This document shows positions 7,114-11,795 of a stretch of DNA of 11,795 nucleotides, piece after piece. The DNA comes from JBLMYQ01 sp050258375 (GTDB taxonomy: Bacteria > Bacillota > Clostridia > Acetivibrionales > UBA4821), in assembly GCA_050258375.1 (NCBI GenBank), contig JBLMYQ010000028.1, positions 1 through 11,795 on the forward strand, in the 5' to 3' direction. The notes beneath the pieces were generated by a model. That model was given only the letters and a program-made list of their open reading frames with translations, ran no database searches and was not told the DNA's origin. Position 1 is the stretch's first letter, and each line of letters opens with the position of its first letter. The position numbers and the translations under genes were made by a program.

Positions 7114-8445
7114 ATGAGTGATTTAGCTGCTGTAATTATAATAGAAGTAGTACTGGTTTTTTTGATAGTACTTACAAACAAAAAATTGCTTTTACCCATA
7201 ATATTTGTGTGGATACCCTTGCAGAATTTTGTTTTGCCATATCTTTATACTACTTACGGAATGAATAAGGACATTATTCTGGGACTAATCTATTTTAAAG
7301 AAATAGCTGTAACCGTTTTGTTTGTGTATCTATTTTTAACCACAAGAGAAACAAAGATAAGCAAAGCCTATAAAGTTGCTATAATATCTCTTATTACGAT
7401 AGGTATATACAGCGTATTTACAATTTTATATAAAGGCTTTGATGCAGAAATTGCAAAAAACATAAGACTTTTGATTACACCCTTTGAATTGTTTATTACA
7501 GGATATTTAATCAGCTTTGAAGCGAAGGATATTAAAAAGAATATTAATTTGATTATTATCATGGCTGTAATTGCATCTTTGTTTGGTATTTATGAAGTGT
7601 TCTTTTTGAAAGATGATTTCTGGGTAAACCATGCCAATATTGCAAAATACAACGTAGAAGTCAAAGGCGATTCAGCACTGGCCGTATATATGGAAAGGGG
7701 AATCTCAGGGACGACGGCAGGCAGAGCTTTCCTTCCAAGGCGGCTTTCATCGACTTATGGTGATCCTCTTTCGTTTGGCATAGCAAATTCATTTATAACA
7801 CTATTCCTTTTTATAATATTTTTACAAAACCCAAAAAAAAATAAATTGATTTTGATAATTATATTCGCAGCAGTTTTTCTGACTTTATCCCGGTCGAGTT
7901 GGGTATTGATTTTAATAGCACTATTGGTTGTAATGATGCTTCAAAAACAAAGGACAGCTTTTTTAGTGCCTGTCTGTATAGCCTTAGTACCACTGCTTCT
8001 TTTAAGTGGAGTACACGAGTTTATCGCAGATACAGTAACCCTGAAGATTGATTCTGCACATCAGACGGGAGTAGCAGAGTTTTTTACAAAAATAATGTGG
8101 ATGCCAAGGTTCTTTCTTGGTGAGGGAATAGGAGCATTTTATGGCTCTGAAAATGGATACAGCTTTATAATCTCACAGATAGGATATCCAGGAATAATAT
8201 TGTTTTTGATGTTTGTAATTAATGTTTTTAAAGATTTAAAGCTTAATATTAACTCTTTTGAAGATAAGGAAATGGCAAGTGTAGCGTTGGCGTTGTGCGG
8301 GATAATGGTTGGAACGATAGTAATAAACCTGTTTTCTCATTACCCCTTTGCATTTAATGCCTACTTTAATATATGGATAACTGCAGGAATGCTGTTAGGT
8401 CTTAAACCCTCCTATGGGGGTATCTATAGAAAAATTTATAGCTAA
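7114..8445 (+). CDS. O-antigen polymerase/ligase-family membrane protein, probable Wzy
   Basis: This 443-residue polytopic membrane protein probably polymerises flipped repeat units on the outer face of the membrane. Roughly ten or more hydrophobic stretches are visible, beginning directly at the N-terminus (LAAVIIIEVVLVFLIVL). Two features match the O-antigen ligase/polymerase family (PF04932): RRLSSTYGDPLSFG (209-222), with the conserved Arg and Gly-Asp-Pro leading into a helix, and LTLSRSSW (256-263), the usual T-x-SR motif. Between TM segments lies a large soluble loop (about residues 165-210) and a second one containing DSAHQTGVAEFF and GEGIGAFYG. Ligases of the WaaL type share the fold, but ligation to lipid A is not expected in a Gram-positive, and a flippase gene is in the same operon, so Wzy is preferred. 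The start has AAGGCGAG upstream. The next gene begins 15 bases after the stop. Confidence 0.8.
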   Translation: MSDLAAVIIIEVVLVFLIVLTNKKLLLPIIFVWIPLQNFVLPYLYTTYGMNKDIILGLIYFKEIAVTVLFVYLFLTTRETKISKAYKVAIISLITIGIYSVFTILYKGFDAEIAKNIRLLITPFELFITGYLISFEAKDIKKNINLIIIMAVIASLFGIYEVFFLKDDFWVNHANIAKYNVEVKGDSALAVYMERGISGTTAGRAFLPRRLSSTYGDPLSFGIANSFITLFLFIIFLQNPKKNKLILIIIFAAVFLTLSRSSWVLILIALLVVMMLQKQRTAFLVPVCIALVPLLLLSGVHEFIADTVTLKIDSAHQTGVAEFFTKIMWMPRFFLGEGIGAFYGSENGYSFIISQIGYPGIILFLMFVINVFKDLKLNINSFEDKEMASVALALCGIMVGTIVINLFSHYPFAFNAYFNIWITAGMLLGLKPSYGGIYRKIYS

Positions 8446-8460
8446 AAGCAGGAGTAAACA

Positions 8461-9588
8461 ATGAAAATCTTAATCTTTCAAAATTCGTCGGCTCCGTATA
8501 GGATACCCTTGTTTGAGCGGCTAAGCAAAAAGCTGAATATAAGCATTGCTTTTGCGACGGTAAATGCCGGAGACAGATTTTGGAGTACCAATATGAAAGG
8601 CTTTAAGCATACCATTTTAAATGGTGTCAATATAAGCATAAGGGGTAAAATAATTACAATTTGCCGAGGTTTATATAAGTATCTTAAAAATAATCCGTTT
8701 GATGTATTCATTATTACAGATGACTTAAGGTGCATTATCAGCAATCTGATTATTGTTCATTATGCCAAAAAGAATAAGAAAAAAATAATTCTTTGGTGCG
8801 GCGAGATTGAATCGGAATTTAGAAGAAATAACATGATACCTGGGATTCTCAGGCGTATTTCAGGGAGGTATCAGAAGTATCTTGTGAAGAGCTCACATGG
8901 GTTTCTGGCTTATGGTCCTAAAACGGTTGAAAACTATGTTAAGAATTATAATGCTAAAAGAGAAAAATTTGTATGGGGGACGCAGGGAATGGATGCCTGT
9001 GAAGCGGAAGAAGTAAGGACAAACAGACCTCTTTATTCGGATAACCCGGATAAAGAGGTTGTTTTATTATACCTAGGTTATTTAAAAGAAGGGAAAGGTA
9101 TAGAGACTCTGATTACTGCTGTTGGTAAACTGAAAAACAGAAGATACAAACTGATAATAGTGGGTAAGGGACCATATGAAGGATATTTAAAATTGTTAGC
9201 TCAGAATAATAAAAACATAGAATTTCCGGGTTATATCGAAGGAAACCAAAAAAAGGAGTTCCTGCTTAATGCAGATATAATGATTTCTCCAACTTATCAT
9301 GATTGCTGGGCAAATACCATAAATGAGGCTTGCCTATTCGGTCTGCCGGTTATTACCACAGAAATGGAGGGGGCAGAAGGCTCACTTGTCATTAACAATT
9401 ATAATGCCATTGTTGTAAAGCCGGGGAATGTGAGCCAGCTGCAAAGTGCGATTGAATACCTTATGGATGATAATGAAATGAGGCAAGTAATGTCAGAAAG
9501 GTCAAGAGAACAGATGAAAAAGTTCAATCTGGATTGGGTAGCAGATAATTTTATTAAAGCTATTGAATTAGCAAATGGGGGAAAATGA
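8461..9588 (+). CDS. GT4-like glycosyltransferase with a DX7E motif
   Basis: This is a 375-residue GT-B glycosyltransferase. It begins with a typical first strand, MKILIFQNSSAPYRIPLFERL, and the donor domain starts at YLGYLKEGKGIE (204-215), where G206 and K212 hold the usual nucleotide-sugar positions. IIVGKGPYEGYL and IEFPGYIEG follow in normal family 4 order. The catalytic loop reads YHDCWANTINEA: D281 replaces the first Glu and E289 is the second, with seven residues between. The same HD-x-W-x-x-x-x-N-E pattern is, from memory, seen in a subset of GT4 proteins, so the enzyme is probably active. GGAG lies six bases before the ATG, 15 bases after the polymerase stop. The 3' end overlaps the epimerase gene by four bases (ATGA). 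Donor and acceptor are unknown. Confidence 0.87.
   Translation: MKILIFQNSSAPYRIPLFERLSKKLNISIAFATVNAGDRFWSTNMKGFKHTILNGVNISIRGKIITICRGLYKYLKNNPFDVFIITDDLRCIISNLIIVHYAKKNKKKIILWCGEIESEFRRNNMIPGILRRISGRYQKYLVKSSHGFLAYGPKTVENYVKNYNAKREKFVWGTQGMDACEAEEVRTNRPLYSDNPDKEVVLLYLGYLKEGKGIETLITAVGKLKNRRYKLIIVGKGPYEGYLKLLAQNNKNIEFPGYIEGNQKKEFLLNADIMISPTYHDCWANTINEACLFGLPVITTEMEGAEGSLVINNYNAIVVKPGNVSQLQSAIEYLMDDNEMRQVMSERSREQMKKFNLDWVADNFIKAIELANGGK
9577..9582 (+). promoter_or_regulatory. Ribosome binding site bearing on the epimerase start
   Basis: GGGGGA ends two bases before the ATG at 9585 and five bases before a second, adjacent ATG at 9588. Spacing favours the second ATG, which would remove only the first Met. 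Confidence 0.45.
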
Positions 9589-10535
9589 TGTTTTTTAAAG
9601 ATAAAAGGACTCTTGTTACAGGAGGAGCCGGATTTATAGGCAGCCACATGATTGACAGATTAGTAAATGAGGGAGCAAAGGTTACTTGTATTGATAATCT
9701 GAGTGCAGGCAGCGTTAAGAATCTTGAGCAAGTTATAGATGAGATTGAATTTATTGAAGGGGATATCAGAAACAAAACACTTATCGATAAACTTACCAGA
9801 AACAAGGATATGGTTATTCATATAGCAGCTAATGCATCTGTACCTGCTTCTGTAAACAATCCCTACAATGATTTTGAATCAAATGTAGTGGGGACATTCA
9901 ATATCTTGAGAGCGGCAGTAGAATGCAATGCAGGAAAAGTTTTGTATGCCTCCAGTGCCGCTGTATATGGTAATCCTATATATATTCCTGTTGATGAAAA
10001 ACATCTGTTGTCCCCTGTATCACCCTATGGAGCTACAAAGCTAGCTGGTGAAAGAATGGGCTTTGCATATAAGAAAACATATGGGCTTAACTTTGCTGCT
10101 GTAAGAATATTCAACACATATGGTCCAAGACAGCCTCGATATGTTATGTATGATTTCGTAAAAAAGCTTTTGAACAACCCGAAAAAGCTGGAGGTTCTTG
10201 GTACCGGCAGGCAGGTGAGGGATTACTCATATGTCGGGGATACCGTAGCTGCTATGCTTATTGTGGCAGAAAAGGGTGAGGATTCATACAATATTGCTGG
10301 AGGCAATCCAATTACAATAAAAGAGCTTGCGGAAATGATGGCAAAAGAGCTTGCACCTTATGCGCAAATAGAATATGGGTATGAAACATGGAAGGGTGAT
10401 ATTGAGGTGTTGGCGGCTGATATCAGTAAAATAAAGGCTCTTGGATTTATACCCAAAACAGATTTGAAAGAAGGCTTGGTTAAAATGATAGAGTTCACAA
10501 GGAAGTCGATACTAGATGAAAATATGCTTCATTAA
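9585..10535 (+). CDS. NAD-dependent nucleotide-sugar epimerase/dehydratase (extended SDR, GalE-like)
   Basis: This 316-residue cytosolic enzyme of the extended short-chain dehydrogenase family probably interconverts C4 epimers of a UDP-sugar, feeding the glycosyltransferases around it. The Rossmann glycine motif TGGAGFIG is at 12-19, and D37 ends the second strand (CIDN), indicating NAD rather than NADP. HIAANASV (79-86), YASSAAVYG (121-129) and the catalytic pair Y148/K152 in YGATK follow, with S124 as the third catalytic residue. The C-terminal substrate region reads RIFNTYGPRQ, then GTGRQVRDYSYVGD, GGNPITIKELA and GDIEVLAADISKIKALGF. The length fits GalE/WbpP-like epimerases (about 310-345). 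A 4,6-dehydratase is less likely because Tyr-x-x-x-Lys is preceded by SSAAVYG rather than the dehydratase STDEVYG pattern. Two adjacent ATGs (9585, 9588) are possible starts. The 3' end overlaps the next gene by 20 bases. Confidence 0.88.
   Translation: MMFFKDKRTLVTGGAGFIGSHMIDRLVNEGAKVTCIDNLSAGSVKNLEQVIDEIEFIEGDIRNKTLIDKLTRNKDMVIHIAANASVPASVNNPYNDFESNVVGTFNILRAAVECNAGKVLYASSAAVYGNPIYIPVDEKHLLSPVSPYGATKLAGERMGFAYKKTYGLNFAAVRIFNTYGPRQPRYVMYDFVKKLLNNPKKLEVLGTGRQVRDYSYVGDTVAAMLIVAEKGEDSYNIAGGNPITIKELAEMMAKELAPYAQIEYGYETWKGDIEVLAADISKIKALGFIPKTDLKEGLVKMIEFTRKSILDENMLH
10499..10503 (+). promoter_or_regulatory. Ribosome binding site for the GT4-GT26 fusion gene
   Basis: AAGGA (extended AAGGAAG, 10499-10505) lies inside the end of the epimerase gene, 10-12 bases before the ATG at 10516. 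It supports that ATG, which is followed immediately by a typical first strand of a GT-B fold. Confidence 0.5.
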
Positions 10536-11795
10536 CAGATACTTTTATCCTTTTATTGGAGGGGTAGAATTTCATATTCAGAATCTGTCAAAAAAGCTGA
10601 TTGAACTTGGGCATGATGTATATATTATCACTTCAAACAAAAACAGGCAAAATCCTGCTGAAATACTTAGCAAAGCTGAAATCTATGAAGAAATAAAGGT
10701 TATACGTGTTAAAAGCTTTAAAGAATTAAAGGAAGAACTAATCAAGGGCGGATTTGAGGTTGTACATTCCCATTTTTCCAGAACGGTATTCTCGGCTGCA
10801 GGTATAATCCTAGCAAAAAAATATTGTAAAAATGCCAGGATTATTTTTACCCCTCACTGTTTTTATCCTGCTAAGAATATAAATAGTTTTTTAAAAAAGA
10901 TTATTTTTGACAACACACTTGGTATAAATTCTTTCAGAAAAGCGGATACGATGATATGCCTGACCGAAAATGATAAAGCTGATGCAGTAAGGCTTGGAAT
11001 GAACAAAGATAAAATAACTATCATACCTAATTCCATAAACTTTTCAGAATTTAATAATAAGGTAATAAGCGGTGCTTTTTGTGAAAGGTTTAAAATAAAT
11101 AAATACATTCTTTTTGTAGGAAGAATTGACTATGTTAAAAGGATCGATTTTCTTATCGAGGGAATGAAATATTTGAAATTGGATGGTTATAACCTGGCTG
11201 TTATAGGGGCTGGCGAAGAAAATCAAGTCCAAAAATTAAAAGAGCTGGCGAAAACCTTGGAGGTTGAAGAAAATGTTAAATTTTGCGGCAAGGTGTCATT
11301 TGACGAGCTGGCTAGCGCTTATCAAAGCTGTGAGTTACTGGCTTTGCCGTCTTCCTATGAGGGACTGCCTACGGTCATATTGGAGGCAATGGCTTTGGGG
11401 AAGGTTGTTGCAGCAGCAGCTTCGGGTGGCACAAGCTTTGTGATAAATCATGGAGAGAACGGATTTCTTTTTGAATATAATAATTTAGAGGATTACTGCA
11501 AGGTTGTAAAAAACCTGAAAAAATATGACATTTCTAAAATAGGAGAAAAAGCAAAAGAGACGGTTAAGCAGAATTATTCATGGGAGAGTAACGTTTACAA
11601 GATTATAGACGTATATAGGGCTAATACAAAGGTGCGGATAGGCAATATCTATATTGATAACTTAAGTATGGATGAATGTATTGCACGTATAGAGGATTTG
11701 ATAAGAAGCGGCAGAAAGTCATATGTTGTCACTCCAAATGTAGACCATATTGTAAAGCTTCAAAGAGATGAAGAATTTCTGGAAGCTTATAGAGG
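10516..11795 (+). CDS. GT4 glycosyltransferase fused to a WecG/TagA/CpsF (GT26) domain, 3'-truncated by window edge
   Basis: The frame is open from the ATG to the window end, giving 426 complete codons with no stop. Residues 1-368 form a full GT4 enzyme: YPFIGGVEFHIQNL (11-24) is the N-terminal glycine loop, HSHFSR (84-89) a conserved acceptor-domain motif, FVGRIDYVKRID (200-211) the donor-domain entry with R203 and K208, and SYEGLPTVILEAM carries an intact EX7E (E282, E290). After the closing helix (WESNVYKIIDVY) the frame passes within a few residues to VRIGNIYIDNLSMDECIARI and SYVVTPNVDHIVKLQRDEEF (402-421), the N-terminus of the WecG/TagA/CpsF family with its TPN motif (406-408). Family 26 enzymes typically add an early sugar, such as ManNAc, to an undecaprenyl-diphosphate sugar. 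The rest of this domain, including the expected PDG motif, is beyond the edge. The protein may add two successive sugars. The start overlaps the epimerase gene by 20 bases. Confidence 0.88.
   Translation, partial: MKICFINRYFYPFIGGVEFHIQNLSKKLIELGHDVYIITSNKNRQNPAEILSKAEIYEEIKVIRVKSFKELKEELIKGGFEVVHSHFSRTVFSAAGIILAKKYCKNARIIFTPHCFYPAKNINSFLKKIIFDNTLGINSFRKADTMICLTENDKADAVRLGMNKDKITIIPNSINFSEFNNKVISGAFCERFKINKYILFVGRIDYVKRIDFLIEGMKYLKLDGYNLAVIGAGEENQVQKLKELAKTLEVEENVKFCGKVSFDELASAYQSCELLALPSSYEGLPTVILEAMALGKVVAAAASGGTSFVINHGENGFLFEYNNLEDYCKVVKNLKKYDISKIGEKAKETVKQNYSWESNVYKIIDVYRANTKVRIGNIYIDNLSMDECIARIEDLIRSGRKSYVVTPNVDHIVKLQRDEEFLEAYR

Larger units (their letters stand above)
2..11795 (+). other. 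Single co-directional polysaccharide biosynthesis transcription unit
   Basis: All ten genes run on the plus strand. Junctions are: 12-base gap, 1-base overlap, 8-base overlap (or a 31-base gap if the later start is used), 14-base overlap, direct abutment, 19-base gap, 15-base gap, 4-base overlap and 20-base overlap. No gap can hold a normal intergenic promoter or terminator, so a single polycistronic message starting left of the window is inferred. No non-coding region of note exists. Confidence 0.8.

Noticed and set aside
7833..7841. A9 run in the polymerase gene, with T8 at 936-943 and A8 at 3973-3980
   Set aside because: Such runs are expected in an AT-rich genome and all three genes are in frame. 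There is no evidence of phase variation; reads from a population would be needed.
8406..8421. Small inverted repeat (ACCC ... GGGT) near the end of the polymerase gene
   Set aside because: The stem is only four base pairs, lies inside coding sequence and has no following T-run, so it is not a credible terminator.
10524..10535. ATG just after the fusion gene start
   Set aside because: In its own frame it reads three codons and hits TAA; it is the tail of the epimerase gene. The fusion gene starts at 10516 in another frame.

Overview
The window reads as one continuous, AT-rich, plus-strand operon for a lipid-linked (Wzx/Wzy-type) surface or exopolysaccharide. The low G+C (about one third by eye), heavy use of AGA/AGG/ATA codons, purine-rich Shine-Dalgarno sequences and a TTG start suggest a Firmicute, probably a clostridial relative. 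That placement is inference; no taxonomic marker is present. Both ends cut through genes, so the locus extends beyond the window in both directions.

Layout, left to right: the C-terminal synthetase part of an AsnB-type asparagine synthase/amidotransferase (open at the left edge); a GT4-like glycosyltransferase with an altered EX7E motif; a Wzx-type flippase; a second GT4 glycosyltransferase; a small class I SAM-dependent methyltransferase; a third GT4 glycosyltransferase; an O-antigen polymerase/ligase-type membrane protein (probable Wzy); a fourth GT4-like glycosyltransferase with Asp in place of the first motif Glu; an NAD-dependent sugar-nucleotide epimerase/dehydratase; and, at the right edge, a fifth GT4 glycosyltransferase whose frame continues without a stop into the N-terminus of a WecG/TagA/CpsF (GT26) domain.

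The genes fit one pathway. The epimerase supplies a nucleotide sugar. The five GT4 modules and the GT26 module would assemble a repeat unit on undecaprenyl diphosphate at the inner face of the membrane. The methyltransferase and the AsnB-type enzyme could decorate sugars by methylation and amidation. The flippase would move the unit across the membrane and the polymerase would join units outside. No initiating sugar-phosphate transferase and no chain-length or export proteins lie in the window. Linked sugars, repeat length and product identity cannot be read from sequence alone.

Neighbouring genes overlap, abut or are separated by at most 19 bases, so there is no room for an internal intergenic promoter or terminator, and no non-coding stretch approaches 300 bases. 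I saw no RNA gene, mobile element, CRISPR array or attachment site. The most notable item is the nearly linkerless GT4-GT26 fusion at the right edge. Otherwise this is a recognisable polysaccharide locus, and I do not see evidence for a wholly new type of system.
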